Part shown: positions 34,300 through 44,924 of the stretch, one piece after another
How positions within the stretch are numbered: the first letter of the stretch is position 1
How the letters are laid out: every line of letters starts with the position of its first letter
Source of the DNA: Arenibacter catalasegens
GTDB lineage: Bacteria > Bacteroidota > Bacteroidia > Flavobacteriales > Flavobacteriaceae
Reading direction: 5' to 3'
DNA length: 64,000 bases
NCBI RefSeq assembly: GCF_002909235.1
Contig: NZ_PHQQ01000025.1
Location: 39,764-103,763 of the forward strand
Translations under genes and position numbers: made by a program
The notes under the pieces: model-generated
Told to the model about the DNA's origin: nothing
Database searches by the model: none
Seen by the model: the letters and a program-made list of their open reading frames with translations, nothing else

Positions 34300-37200
34300 T
34301 TAAAGTGAAATGTTAAGACCCAATGAATATATACTTACATTGGTGTAAGATCCCCTACCAGCTGTAACGCTCTTTTCCGGATCTAATCCTCTATAATCCG
34401 TCTTTACATATGGGTTTTGGGCGTTTACATAAACACGCAATCTGTCCAAACTTAATTTTTCTAGCAACTGATCAGGAAAGGAATAGCCAAGTTGAATATT
34501 CTTTATCCTGAGGAAGGAAGCATCTTCAAGAAGGAAAGAAGAATCTTGCCATGCATTGACGTTATAGTTGCTGGACCTAGTTAATCTTGGATAGGAATTA
34601 TTTGGATTTTCTGCTGTCCAAGCGTTATCTTGCCAGAATGTTGGTATACCAGCTCCATTAAAAAAGGGTTTTTGTTCGTGTTCGGTAATAGCATCTACAC
34701 CTTCAACACCTTGGAACAGGGCTGAAAAGTCAAAGCCATTATAACCAGCATCCAACGTTACACCATAAGTTAGCTTTGGAATTGAACTTCCTACTGCCTG
34801 TCTATCCCCTGCATCGATAATGCCATTGTCGTCAAAGTCTTCAAATTTAACATCTCCTGGTTTAGCAGTCGGTTGCGCACCATGAGCAGTTACTTCTGCT
34901 TCATTTTGAAAAATACCTATCATTTTGATCAAGTAAAATTCATCAATGGGGCTCCCTTCGGCTATTCTAGTATATCCACCAATGGCAGGGGCTGGAATCT
35001 TTGTAACTTCGTTATCAATAGTGGTAAGGTTAACACCGACACCATAATTAAAATCGCCGATGGTATTTTTATGAGTCAATGCAAATTCAAATCCAGAATT
35101 TCTAACCGAAGCCAAATTTACGGTTGGGGGTGATAATCCTCCAATAACAGAGGAAATACTAACCGGTCTTAAAATATCATCTGTCAATTTATGAAAATAA
35201 TCAACGACTAATCCCAGTTTTCCACCAAAGGCCAAAAGATCAACTCCAATATCAGTTTGGGTAGAAGTCTCCCAGGTAACCTCTGTATTCGGTAAACTGG
35301 TCTGTGCAGCTCCACCTACTAGTGAACCTCCATAGGAATAATTTTGACCTAGAGCATACGTTGCGCTGTATTGGTTAGGGTCAATAGCCTGATTTCCTAG
35401 TTGTCCCCAAGAACCTCTTAATTTTAAGCTATTAACAATATTACTATCCCTTAAAAATGATTCTTCGGAAATATTCCATCCCGCTGAAACTGATGGGAAA
35501 AAGCCCCATTTGTTACCTGGTCCAAAATTAGAAGAACCATCGTACCTAAAATTGGCCTCCAATAGATACTTCTCCTTATAATTGTAGGTTGCCCTGCCGA
35601 AGAAAGATTGTAAACCGAATTCCACCAAATATCCTTCAGCAGTGGGGTCTATGGATCCAGCATTTATTTCTTGAAGGGCGTTGCTAGGAATTCCAGCTTT
35701 TGTACCTCTTAAATAATCAAACTTGCTTGTTTCTTGCTGAAAACCTCCTAATAATCCTATGTTATGGTTTTCTGCAAAGGTTTTATCGTACGACAATGTA
35801 CTAATAAAAGTTAGATCAGTATCCTGTAAAGCTCTATTATCGGCAGATAGGGCAGAACCACCAAAACCTAATGGTCGAGCCTCAAAAGTTTTTGGATCGT
35901 AGGTGAAAATTTCCGGTCTAAATATTTTTTGGAATTGATTTCTTTTGGATACACCTACTGTACCTCTATATTTAAAGCCTTCTAAAATCTCATATTCACC
36001 GGACAAGTTCAATACAATATTATCTTCACCGATATGATTTTTTCCATTCTGGGCAGCTGCCAATGCATTTTGAGAAGCACTTCCGATCCATGTATCACCA
36101 TATCTACCATCTTCGAGAAGAGCGGTGTAATATGGTTTCGCTCTATTTACCCATCCGGTCAAAGTTCCTGATCCCATAGGAGATTCATATACATCATCAT
36201 GTCTGCCGGATATTTTGACAGAATAATTGAATTTTTCCGATACTTTTGAATCCAAATTGAACCTAACGTTGTACTGTTGGGCACTAGTCCCCAAGAGCAC
36301 CCCATCTTGATCTAAATAACCTACGGAAAAGGAATATCTGGTACTTTCATTACCACCGCCTATTCTTACGTTATGTGAATTGATTTGTGCAGTTCTATAC
36401 AAAAGGTCATTCCAATCTGTGTTAGGATAGATATAAGGATCTGTTCCAGTTCTAAATTCACTAATTTGAGCCGATGTAAAAAATGGCGAGGCCGTAGGAT
36501 CTTCATTTTGAATGGCAAGATTATACAACTCCATCATGTCTGCTGAATTTGTTACATAATCCGTTAATCTTGTTGCATTTTGTACACCAGAGTAAAAGTC
36601 ATAAGCAACGGTAAGTTTACCTTCCTTTCCTTTTTTTGTTGTTATAAGTATAACACCATTAGCTGCCCTGGACTGGACCCATAAATTGAGGTTGATGCTG
36701 CATCTTTCAGAACAGTTACACTCTCAATATCTGATGGGTTTACATTACTTAAAGATCCAGCCAATCCATCGATTAATACTAAAGGATTGTTATTACCTAG
36801 TGTTCCAACACCTCTAATTCTAATGGCGGCATCGTCTCCTCCTGGTCTACCTGAAGTTTGCGAAACCGAAACTCCTGAGGCCAATCCAGATAATAACTGT
36901 GTTGCACTGGTAATAGGTCGATTCTCTATTTCTTCTGCATTAACTGTAGTTATGGCCCCGGTCAGATTAATTTTCTTTTGGGTGCCATATCCCACTACAA
37001 CTACTTCATCTAACTGACTTGCATCTTCTTTTAAAGACACGTTAATTGAATTTCTACCATTTACTGGTACTTCTTGGGTTAAGTAACCCAAATAAGAAAT
37101 GGATAGCACATCGGAATCTAAAACATTAATGGAATAGTTTCCATCAAAATCCGCAATAACCCCCTTTGAGGTTCCTTTTACTGTAATGGAGGCTCCCGAC

Positions 37201-37316
37201 AAGGGAACTCCCGAAACATCTGTTACAGTTCCCTGCACTTCACTGTTTTGTGCTTGAATTGAATAAGTGAGCACTAACATGAATAGGATAAATCCTTTTG
37301 AAATTAGTTTTTTCAT
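34300..37316 (-). pseudogene. SusC/RagA TonB-dependent transporter, frameshifted by a 5-bp duplication
   Basis: Outer-membrane TonB-dependent glycan importer. The N-terminal piece (ATG 37316 to stop 36642) has a signal peptide, a carboxypeptidase-regulatory-like domain (about 28-105), the DEVVVVGYGTQKK segment and a plug domain with VTVLKDAASTSIYGS, then runs out of frame. From 36660 down to 34300 the other frame continues with ANGVILITTKKG through a full beta-barrel to the stop at 34300. At the junction the pentamer CTGGA (plus strand) occurs twice in tandem at 36668-36677. Deleting one copy recreates the canonical YGSRAANG motif and one 1003-residue frame. It is therefore a very recent lesion, a reversible switch or a sequencing error. 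No other stop was noticed. Confidence 0.9.
36668..36677. repeat. Tandem CTGGA duplication causing the SusC frameshift
   Basis: Two adjacent CTGGA copies (TCCAG on the coding strand). With one copy the coding sequence reads Tyr-Gly-Ser-Arg-Ala-Ala-Asn-Gly, the invariant SusC plug motif. With two it reads Ser-Ser-Pro-Gly-Gln-Leu and stops shortly after. Confidence 0.92.
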
Positions 37317-37590
37317 TGATTTAATTTAAGTTAATATTTAGTTGATCTTAAAGTTTAATAAGTGTTTAACAATTAATAAGGTTTACGTCATAAGGGGCTT
37401 TTGTTTTGGGTTATTGATTTTTTGTCTGCAACTATTATAAATATAAAATCATTAAATACTATTTAGGTTTTCAAGTGGATTGGGCTAGATCTTTAGTTGG
37501 ATAACCCATTCCATTTGCATGGAACGGGTCTTTAAAAAACAACTAACTCAAACAACTCAAAATATCATTAAATGGTGTAATAACCAATGT

Positions 37591-38955
37591 TTAATACGTG
37601 TCCTTAATCCAGTTATATGGCTTTCTCTTAATCCAAGTACCTCTGGTAAAATCAGGGAAATCCTGTGGTTCACCATTATTTTCAATGGATAGTTCAGATA
37701 GCGGGGTAACAGCACTCCAGGCAGCTGCATCGTATGCATCCATAGGAGGTGCGATATTCTCCTTGGCAGATTCTATAAAGGCGTTCATAACATAGAAATC
37801 TATTCCTCCGTGACCGGCTTCAGTGGCGCTACTGCCAAATTTTTTCCACAAGGGATGATCATACTTTTCCAACCAGGTATCCATATTTTCCCAACCATGG
37901 CCTTCAGTGGTGCCCTCGATATGGATTCGTTGTGTGTGATAGTCGAAATCCGTAAGCCCTTGTGCCCCTTGAACTTTAAATCCTAATGAATAGGGGTGGG
38001 GGTTATTTACGTTATGGGTAACAATAATTGTTTCTCCATTGGAAGTTTCTATGGTAGAGGTAATGATATCTCCCTGTTTAAACTTTAGTTTCGCATTGGG
38101 ATGATTTTCGCCAGCGGTATCTACAATATATTTATGCAAGCCAACACCTTTTGTAGCATGTGATGTAAGTGATAGAAATCGATTTCCTCGATTGATATCT
38201 GCCATAACGGCTATTGGTCCCAAACCATGGGTAGGATAGACATCGGCGTTTCTTAACAGGGAATGTTGTGTCCTCCATGCCGATTCTGAAATACCTTTGT
38301 CTCCAAATTCGGCACCTTTGCCATATGCCGTTTTCCCGTCATTAAATTTCACCCCTCGTAAATCGTGCTGATAACCACATCTAAAATGCAATAGTTCACC
38401 AAAAACATTTTGCTTTACCATATTCAAAACGGCAAGTACATCGCGTCTATAGTTTACATTTTCCAATATCATTAGATGGGAACCAGTTTCCTCATGAGTG
38501 TTTACAAGATCCCAACATTCCTCTAAGGTATTGGCAGCCGATACTTCAATACCGGTATATTTACCCGCTTTCATGGAATCTACTGCCATTTTGGTGTGCC
38601 ATAACCAAGGGGTGGCGATAACCACTGCGTCTATCTCCTGTAGCGCCAACAGATTTTTATAATCGTGTTCATTCTTTCCAAAAGCCTTCGCTTTCTTTCC
38701 TCTTGCTTTTTGTATATGGTCTTGTGCAATATCAATACGGTTTTGGTCTATATCACAAATGGCAGTTACAACTACATCATTTCTCCTTAAAAGATTGTCA
38801 AGGTGATTGGTTCCTCTTAGCCCAACACCAATTACAGCTACTTTTAATTTTTGTAGGTCTTTGGCCAAAGAATTGGTCCAACCTAGATTGGGAAGTAAAG
38901 CAATACCGGCACCCGTAATGGCGGTTTTTTTAATAAAGTTTCTTCTATGATTCAT
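37591..38955 (-). CDS. Tat-exported GH109-type Gfo/Idh/MocA protein (alpha-N-acetylgalactosaminidase-like)
   Basis: A 454-residue protein with a twin-arginine leader (HRRNFIKKTAITGAG). The Rossmann motif is VAVIGVGLRGTNHL near 38. It then follows the GH109 pattern: MILENVNYRRDVLAVLNMVKQ, FGELLHFRCGYQHDLRG and ADVYPTHGLGPIAVMADINRGNRF. GH109 enzymes cleave alpha-N-acetylgalactosamine by a retained-NAD oxidation/elimination mechanism; assignment is by these motifs only. The ATG at 38955 is used; a TTG one codon upstream is also in frame. It lies alone between susC and the divergent hybrid regulator, 275 bases upstream of susC, and is probably part of the same glycan locus. Confidence 0.78.
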   Translation of the reverse strand: MNHRRNFIKKTAITGAGIALLPNLGWTNSLAKDLQKLKVAVIGVGLRGTNHLDNLLRRNDVVVTAICDIDQNRIDIAQDHIQKARGKKAKAFGKNEHDYKNLLALQEIDAVVIATPWLWHTKMAVDSMKAGKYTGIEVSAANTLEECWDLVNTHEETGSHLMILENVNYRRDVLAVLNMVKQNVFGELLHFRCGYQHDLRGVKFNDGKTAYGKGAEFGDKGISESAWRTQHSLLRNADVYPTHGLGPIAVMADINRGNRFLSLTSHATKGVGLHKYIVDTAGENHPNAKLKFKQGDIITSTIETSNGETIIVTHNVNNPHPYSLGFKVQGAQGLTDFDYHTQRIHIEGTTEGHGWENMDTWLEKYDHPLWKKFGSSATEAGHGGIDFYVMNAFIESAKENIAPPMDAYDAAAWSAVTPLSELSIENNGEPQDFPDFTRGTWIKRKPYNWIKDTY

Positions 38956-39126
38956 CAATCTAGTTTTAAGGGTTAATTAATGTTAAACAAATATTAAAAT
39001 TACGTATATGATAAAAGTGTATATTTTTTGCTTTGTAGGGGTAAATTTTTGGAAAAAGAGCCATATTGCCGAATATTTACACCTTTTAAGTAAATATTCC
39101 TCTTTTACAGTGAGGTATTTTTAGGG

Positions 39127-39134
39127 TACATTTG
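39127..39134 (+). promoter_or_regulatory. Bacteroidota-type -7 element for the hybrid regulator
   Basis: TACATTTG matches the Bacteroidota -7 consensus TAnnTTTG and lies 43 bases before the ATG at 39178. No clear -33 TTTG was found at the usual spacing, so confidence is moderate. Confidence 0.4.
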
Positions 39135-39177
39135 TTAAAGCTCTATAAAAGCGTTTATTGGGATTATATCGAAATAT

Positions 39178-42100
39178 ATGAGAAGGGAAGGTATTATTTT
39201 GAAGACATGGATGTTCCTGATTTTGGGAGTGCTTTTTAGTCCCCATGTATTGTCCCAAAAAGGTGCTAATTTCATTCATTTACCCTTTAGATTAGAGAAC
39301 CAGGGTGTAAAAGTGACCCACACTGTCCAAGACAGTTTAGGTTTTGTTTGGTTGGCTCACGAAAATGGGGTTTCCAAGTATGATGGTTATAATTTTGAGT
39401 TTGTTCCTTCCTCCAAAATATTTAAAGATAAAAATTCAACAGACCCTGTAAAAAGAATAACTAAAGATAACCACGGTACTATTTGGGTATTGTCCTTAAA
39501 TGGACAATTATCCTATTTAGAAAGAAATGGTAAATTTTCTTCCATTGATAATAAAGTACAAGGTTTTCAGAATAGACATAAAACGTATCTGACACAAAGT
39601 GTTGGAGAAAATCTTTTCTTGGCAACGCAAAAAGGGTCTGTTTTCGCTTACAATCATGTCCATGCTCGGATGGATAGTATAACAACTATTCCCAATATTT
39701 CCCTGGATGGATCCCTAATTATATCCATGGTTGTCAGAAAATCCAAGGAATTAATTTTAAGTACCTACTTAGGACCTATTTATTCATACTCCTTAGATAA
39801 TCGTAAGTTGGATACCCTAGATGTTCTTTATGATTATATGCTTCCCGAAAGCGCTCTTTTAACATTGGACAATAAAGATAGGCTTTGGATATGTTCATCA
39901 TATGCAAGCTTTGGTTTGCAAGTTTATGATTTTGAAAAAGATAGCTTTGTTCAGGACGAAATCTTTCAAAATAATACGGCATCCCAGTTGAATGAAGTTT
40001 TTATGGCCATTTATACTGATTTCAATGGTAATATATGGTTAGGTACGGATGGAAATGGTCTCTATAGAATTGATCCAGAATTAGGCAAAATAGACATCTT
40101 TAAGAATAATGTTTTAAATGACTTTTCGCTTAGCAGTAATACTGTAATAGACATAAATGAGGATGTTAATGACAATTTGTGGGTGGTTACTAATTACGGA
40201 AATCTCAACATTTTAAGGAACGAGAATAGCCAGGTGCATTATCATTCTGGATCTAAACAAGACAAACCTGCTAGAGTTTTATCTACATATAAGACAAAAG
40301 AGGGTACTTTATGGATAGGAACCGATGGAGAGGGTATTACCAAAATAGCACCCAATGGTGAAGAGGAACAGTTCTTTGAAAATTCCATCGATCATAAGGG
40401 ATATTATATTCATTCCATAAATGAGGATCATAAGGGTAATATATGGGTAGGGACCTATAAGAACGGATTATGGGTGTACAACGACCTGAACCATAAGTTT
40501 TCTAAAGTCCCGCTGCGGAATTCAAGAAATAATATGGTCTTGGACGTTCGTTTTATTTTCAAAGATTCTAAGAAAAGAATGTGGGTGACAACAGACCTGG
40601 GGGTATACATATATTCGGATAATTTTACCTTGTTGGCCTATTTTGAAAATGGTACTGCTGGATTAATTGGGTCAATTTCACAGTCCGTGGTAGAAGATTT
40701 CTCGGGTACTGTTTGGCTTGCTTACAATGGAGGTGGATTATTTAGGTTTAATGAAAATATAGATAACCTATCAAAGTCAAGGTTCACTAGGTTTTCTGAT
40801 CTTAACGATAATAATGTTGCCAACAAAAATCATGACATTTGGTCAATGGCATCTGATGGAGAGAATACTATTTGGATGGTTACCGTGAATGGGGATTTGG
40901 TGAAGTTTAGTATTGCTAATCAAAAATTTGAACATATTAGGATTAAGGGAACTTATGACAACACCATATTTAGGTCTGTTTTATTGGAAAATAAGGGTAA
41001 TTTATGGTTGGGTTCAACCAATGGCATATGGAATTTGAATGTTAGGGATTCAATCTCAAGGGTTTTTAAAAAAAGTGATGGACTTCAGGATGATTCCTTT
41101 ATGCAACGAAGTGCCCATAAAGGACAGGATGGAAATTTCTATTTTGGGGGATTAAATGGGGTGAATTATTTTAAGCCTAGTGAGATCGTAAAGAAGGAGA
41201 CTATTGCTCATTTATTTATAGAAAAAATAGATATTTTAAATCAACCTGCCAATTCCGTTATTCCAGATCAAACCAAAGTAGGGGTTGAAATGATAGAGGA
41301 ATTGAAACTGGATCATGACCAGTCCTCATTTTCTTTTCGCTTTTTGGCAATAGACAATGTACTTTTTGCCAATTACAACTATGCCTACAGATTAAAAGGA
41401 TTCAATGATCATTGGATTTTCTCCGAAAAGGAGCGCTTGGCCACCTATACAAACATACCTCCAGGAAATTATACTTTTGAAGTAAAGGCCAGTTCTGGAA
41501 ATAGTGAATGGGACATTGAACCGAAATCAGTAGGTATCTATATTTCACAACCATTTTGGAAATCTCCTCTGGCTCAATTTTTTTATACACTTTTATTAAT
41601 TGGTCTAGTATACGGTATCATAATCTGGATTAGATTTAGAAATAGAGTAATTGCCGATGAGCTGGAACACCGACATGAAAGGGAGCTATATGCATTAAAA
41701 ATGGACTTCTTTGCCAAAATGTCCCATGAAATTCAAACGCCATTGACCTTGATATTGATTCCCTTGGAAAATATGTTGGACCGGGCTAGGAAAAGCGGCA
41801 ATGTTCTTTTACAACAACGTCTTCGTTTAATATCCAATAATGCCAATAGATTATCAAGGATCGTTTTCGAACTTACATCACTACGCGATAAGGAACTGGA
41901 GAAGTTGACATTGAGACCTACAGAAAATAATCTTGTACAAGCTTTAAAGGATATTTCCAATTCTTTTGAAGAACAGGCGGCGTTTAAAGGGATCAGTTTT
42001 AAATGCAGCTATCCCAGCGAAGAGCTGAAAATTTGGTACGACAAGGATAAAATGGAACATATTTTTTTTAACCTCCTGTCCAATGCCTTCAAATTCACCC

Positions 42101-43266
42101 CCAAGGGTGGGGCAATAACTTTGGATGTAATAGTAGAGGATTGGGAAAGAAATGTAAAAATATCTGTAACCGATTCAGGTCCTGGAATTCCAAAGGAGGA
42201 GCTAGAAAATATTTTTCAATTGTTTTATCAGGCCGATTCAGGTAAGCAAAAAGTAGGTACTGGAATAGGTTTGGCCCTGACAAAAGAACTGGTTGATTTA
42301 CATAACGGTAAGATCGATGTAAAATCGGACACCTCAAAAGGCACATGTTTTAGTGTTCGATTTCCTCTTGATGAAAATAGGAAGGACAGTTTACAAAGCG
42401 ATTTAATAGTTGCGGATGCCATTATTGAAGCAGAGGATATTGACAATGAAATAAAGGAGGAAATCTATGCAGTAGGGAATACGAAACTGGCCAAAACTAT
42501 ATTAGTGGTAGAGGATAACTATGAACTGCAAATATCCCTGAAGGATATTTTTAGTAATTACTATAATGTTCTCTTAGGGGAAAATGGGGAAGAGGGCTAT
42601 GCCTTGGCATTGGAGCACAACCCAGATTTGATAATTAGTGATATTATGATGCCAAAAATGGATGGTATAGAAATGAGTGCCAAGCTTCAAAAAAATGAGC
42701 ATACCACTCATATTCCTATAGTACTCCTAACCGCAAAAAAAACATCAAAAAACAAAATACTAGGATTACGTACTGGTGCCATTGAATATATAAATAAGCC
42801 TTTTAATATCAACGAGCTAGTGTTAAAAGTAAATAACATCATCACAAGAGGTGATCGATTGATTTTAAAATATAAGAACGATCTTATAAGTACCCCAAAG
42901 GGTGGGCCAGGTAAATCCCAAGATGAAATTTTTCTTGAAAAATTGGTTGGTCTAGTTGAAAATCAGATGATTAATCCTGATTTTAAGCTGGAGAATTTGT
43001 CGAGCGACCTAAACATGAGCTATTCTGCGATTTATCGAAAATTCCAAGCTTTGACTGGCAAGAAAATAGTAGATTTTGTTAGGACCATGCGGCTTAAAAA
43101 AGCAGCTATTTTAATTGCCGATTGTAATTATTCCGTATCAGAGGCCGCATTTTTGGTAGGCTTCAACGACCCTAAATATTTTTCGAAATGTTTTAAAAAG
43201 GAGTTTGGTAAGAATCCGAGAAGGTTAAAGGGAAAAGTAGAGGGTAGTGGGGTATCGGATTTATAG
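39178..43266 (+). CDS. Hybrid two-component system regulator (HTCS)
   Basis: A 1362-residue one-protein signalling system that senses glycan breakdown products in the periplasm and drives locus transcription. In order: signal peptide (about 1-26), two seven-bladed-type propellers of Reg_prop repeats (30-700; for example NIWLGTDGNGLYRID, TLWIGTDGEGITKI), a Y_Y_Y domain (about 735-790) and a TM helix near 800-822. These are followed by HisKA with phospho-acceptor His near 850 (AKMSHEIQTPLT), HATPase (NLLSNAFKFTPKGG, DSGPGIP, GTGIGLALTKEL), a receiver with Asp near 1156 (DLIISDIMMPKMDG) and a C-terminal AraC helix-turn-helix (NYSVSEAAFLVGFNDPKYFS). All catalytic motifs look intact. It is divergent from the SusCD/GH109 strand and upstream of the sulfatase genes. 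Confidence 0.96.
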   Translation: MRREGIILKTWMFLILGVLFSPHVLSQKGANFIHLPFRLENQGVKVTHTVQDSLGFVWLAHENGVSKYDGYNFEFVPSSKIFKDKNSTDPVKRITKDNHGTIWVLSLNGQLSYLERNGKFSSIDNKVQGFQNRHKTYLTQSVGENLFLATQKGSVFAYNHVHARMDSITTIPNISLDGSLIISMVVRKSKELILSTYLGPIYSYSLDNRKLDTLDVLYDYMLPESALLTLDNKDRLWICSSYASFGLQVYDFEKDSFVQDEIFQNNTASQLNEVFMAIYTDFNGNIWLGTDGNGLYRIDPELGKIDIFKNNVLNDFSLSSNTVIDINEDVNDNLWVVTNYGNLNILRNENSQVHYHSGSKQDKPARVLSTYKTKEGTLWIGTDGEGITKIAPNGEEEQFFENSIDHKGYYIHSINEDHKGNIWVGTYKNGLWVYNDLNHKFSKVPLRNSRNNMVLDVRFIFKDSKKRMWVTTDLGVYIYSDNFTLLAYFENGTAGLIGSISQSVVEDFSGTVWLAYNGGGLFRFNENIDNLSKSRFTRFSDLNDNNVANKNHDIWSMASDGENTIWMVTVNGDLVKFSIANQKFEHIRIKGTYDNTIFRSVLLENKGNLWLGSTNGIWNLNVRDSISRVFKKSDGLQDDSFMQRSAHKGQDGNFYFGGLNGVNYFKPSEIVKKETIAHLFIEKIDILNQPANSVIPDQTKVGVEMIEELKLDHDQSSFSFRFLAIDNVLFANYNYAYRLKGFNDHWIFSEKERLATYTNIPPGNYTFEVKASSGNSEWDIEPKSVGIYISQPFWKSPLAQFFYTLLLIGLVYGIIIWIRFRNRVIADELEHRHERELYALKMDFFAKMSHEIQTPLTLILIPLENMLDRARKSGNVLLQQRLRLISNNANRLSRIVFELTSLRDKELEKLTLRPTENNLVQALKDISNSFEEQAAFKGISFKCSYPSEELKIWYDKDKMEHIFFNLLSNAFKFTPKGGAITLDVIVEDWERNVKISVTDSGPGIPKEELENIFQLFYQADSGKQKVGTGIGLALTKELVDLHNGKIDVKSDTSKGTCFSVRFPLDENRKDSLQSDLIVADAIIEAEDIDNEIKEEIYAVGNTKLAKTILVVEDNYELQISLKDIFSNYYNVLLGENGEEGYALALEHNPDLIISDIMMPKMDGIEMSAKLQKNEHTTHIPIVLLTAKKTSKNKILGLRTGAIEYINKPFNINELVLKVNNIITRGDRLILKYKNDLISTPKGGPGKSQDEIFLEKLVGLVENQMINPDFKLENLSSDLNMSYSAIYRKFQALTGKKIVDFVRTMRLKKAAILIADCNYSVSEAAFLVGFNDPKYFSKCFKKEFGKNPRRLKGKVEGSGVSDL

Positions 43267-43385
43267 CGTTTAGAATTTAGTTAGATACTAACAACTTTTA
43301 CGACCATAATTATTAAACTGACGCAAACAAATATTTTGGAGTTAAGGTTTCCAAAAGAGTAGCAAATAATATTACATAACGGTAT

Positions 43386-44714
43386 ATGGGATATAGGAAT
43401 AGTATTGGAATATGTTTTTTATTATTGGTTTGGTCCTGTACCACTTTGGCCAAACAAGATGTTCCCGAAGAAATTGTTCAAGAAGAACTAGTTTTTACCG
43501 AAGCGATAAATCCCGGTGGGAATAGCTGGGTAGTAAATAATGTGGAGGAGAATCAAGAGCTTATTTCCGATAAGGGGATACGGAATTGGAATGATGGGAA
43601 AACTATTATTCGCACCTATTTTAAAACCGATAAAACGGGTCCATTGAATGTTGGCTTAATGCTTAAGGTGTCTAATGGAATCTCAAAACTTAAAGTTTCA
43701 TTGAATGGTATCGTAAAGGAGATTGAAGTTTCCCAACAGGAGAATAAAATAGTGGAGGTCGGAGTCTTTAAAATTACCCAACCAGGGTATCACTATGTGG
43801 AACTGCAAGGTTTGGAAAAAACAGGAAGTACTTTTGCGGAAGTTCAGGAAGTGCTTATGGGTGGACAAGCTGCAAATGGCAATCTTACCTATGTGAAAGA
43901 GGATTTTTATTGGGGTAGAAGGGGGCCATCGGTACATTTGTCCTATGCCACTCCGGCCGACACGGACATTCAGTGGTTTTATAATGAAATAACGGTACCC
44001 GAAAATGAGGATGTAATAGGATCATATTTTATGGCCAATGGTTTTGGAGAAGGCTATTTTGGAATGCAAGTAAATTCGGAAACGGAAAGAAGAGTACTTT
44101 TTTCCGTGTGGAGTCCGTTCGAAACCCAGGATCCCAAAAGTATCCCTGATGAGTATAAAATAATTTTACGGGGTAAAGGGGAAGGAGTAACTACGGGGGA
44201 ATTTGGGAATGAAGGTTCTGGTGGACAAAGTTATAAGGTGTTTAACTGGAAAGCGGGGAACACTTATAAATTTTTATTAAAGGGTGAACCTTCGGTAAAT
44301 AGTTCTACGGATTATACAGCCTATTTTTTTGATCCGGAAACTGAGAAATGGAATTTGATAGCCAGTTTTAGAAGACCACATACCAGTACCTATTTGACCA
44401 GGCCACATTCCTTTCTAGAGAATTTCATGACTGAGGTGGGCCACATATCCAGAATGGGGGAATATACCAATCAATGGATTTACGACACTAAGGGCACTTG
44501 GCACGAACTTACCAAAGCCAAATTTACAGCAGATGCCACGGCAAGAAAAGGATCAAGGGAAGATTATGCAGGGGGTGCTATAGGGAACAAATTTTTCATG
44601 AAGAATTGCGGTTTTTTTGATGAAAAAACTGCCATGGATACCTTCCATGAAAGAACGGCCAACGGTGTAGCTCCGAATATCGATTTTTCATTATTGGAGA
44701 AACCAGTGCAATAG
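43386..44714 (+). CDS. DUF5077/DUF3472-type exported lipoprotein
   Basis: A 442-residue exported protein (leader FLLLVWSC, Cys16). A beta-sandwich N-terminal part (about 35-155, with GGNSWVVNNVEENQELI and PLNVGLMLKVSNG) resembles DUF5077. A DUF3472-like part (about 165-390) has WGRRGPSVHLSY, FYNEITVPENEDVIGSYFMANGFGEGYFG and ENFMTEVGHISRMGEY. A short conserved tail ends it. DUF3472 proteins are common in Bacteroidota glycan loci, but no activity is established. It is the first plus-strand gene after the regulator. The next gene, a sulfatase, starts 211 bases on. Confidence 0.78.
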   Translation: MGYRNSIGICFLLLVWSCTTLAKQDVPEEIVQEELVFTEAINPGGNSWVVNNVEENQELISDKGIRNWNDGKTIIRTYFKTDKTGPLNVGLMLKVSNGISKLKVSLNGIVKEIEVSQQENKIVEVGVFKITQPGYHYVELQGLEKTGSTFAEVQEVLMGGQAANGNLTYVKEDFYWGRRGPSVHLSYATPADTDIQWFYNEITVPENEDVIGSYFMANGFGEGYFGMQVNSETERRVLFSVWSPFETQDPKSIPDEYKIILRGKGEGVTTGEFGNEGSGGQSYKVFNWKAGNTYKFLLKGEPSVNSSTDYTAYFFDPETEKWNLIASFRRPHTSTYLTRPHSFLENFMTEVGHISRMGEYTNQWIYDTKGTWHELTKAKFTADATARKGSREDYAGGAIGNKFFMKNCGFFDEKTAMDTFHERTANGVAPNIDFSLLEKPVQ

Positions 44715-44840
44715 CAATAAATCCATTAGGAAATGTGTTAATTTGAAAATTGGTAAAGGAGCTAAAGGGAATTGAAACGGGCAATTGATATTAAAAATAT
44801 TGATTGCTTAGAAGCCAGAAGCCATATAAAAAGAGAAAAG

Positions 44841-44874
44841 AAAATAGAATTAAGACAAAAAATAGAATCAAGAC
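44841..44874. repeat. Imperfect 16-bp direct repeat upstream of the sulfatase
   Basis: AAAATAGAATTAAGAC at 44841-44856 and AAAATAGAATCAAGAC at 44859-44874 differ at one base and have an 18-base period. They lie 51-84 bases before the sulfatase ATG, in the AT-rich 210-base interval between the DUF3472 gene and the sulfatase. An AraC-type regulator such as the local HTCS binds direct repeats, so this is a possible site. Confidence 0.4.
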
Positions 44875-44924
44875 TTTAGTTATTAGATTAAAAAGGCGTC
44901 AAGCCAGAAACCAAAAAAGATACA

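Noticed and set aside
34300..36537. Reading the 745-codon frame as a separate short TonB receptor
   Set aside because: Its frame runs upstream without a stop into ANGVILITTKK, the continuation of the plug motif, so it is the second part of one frameshifted SusC, not an independent gene.
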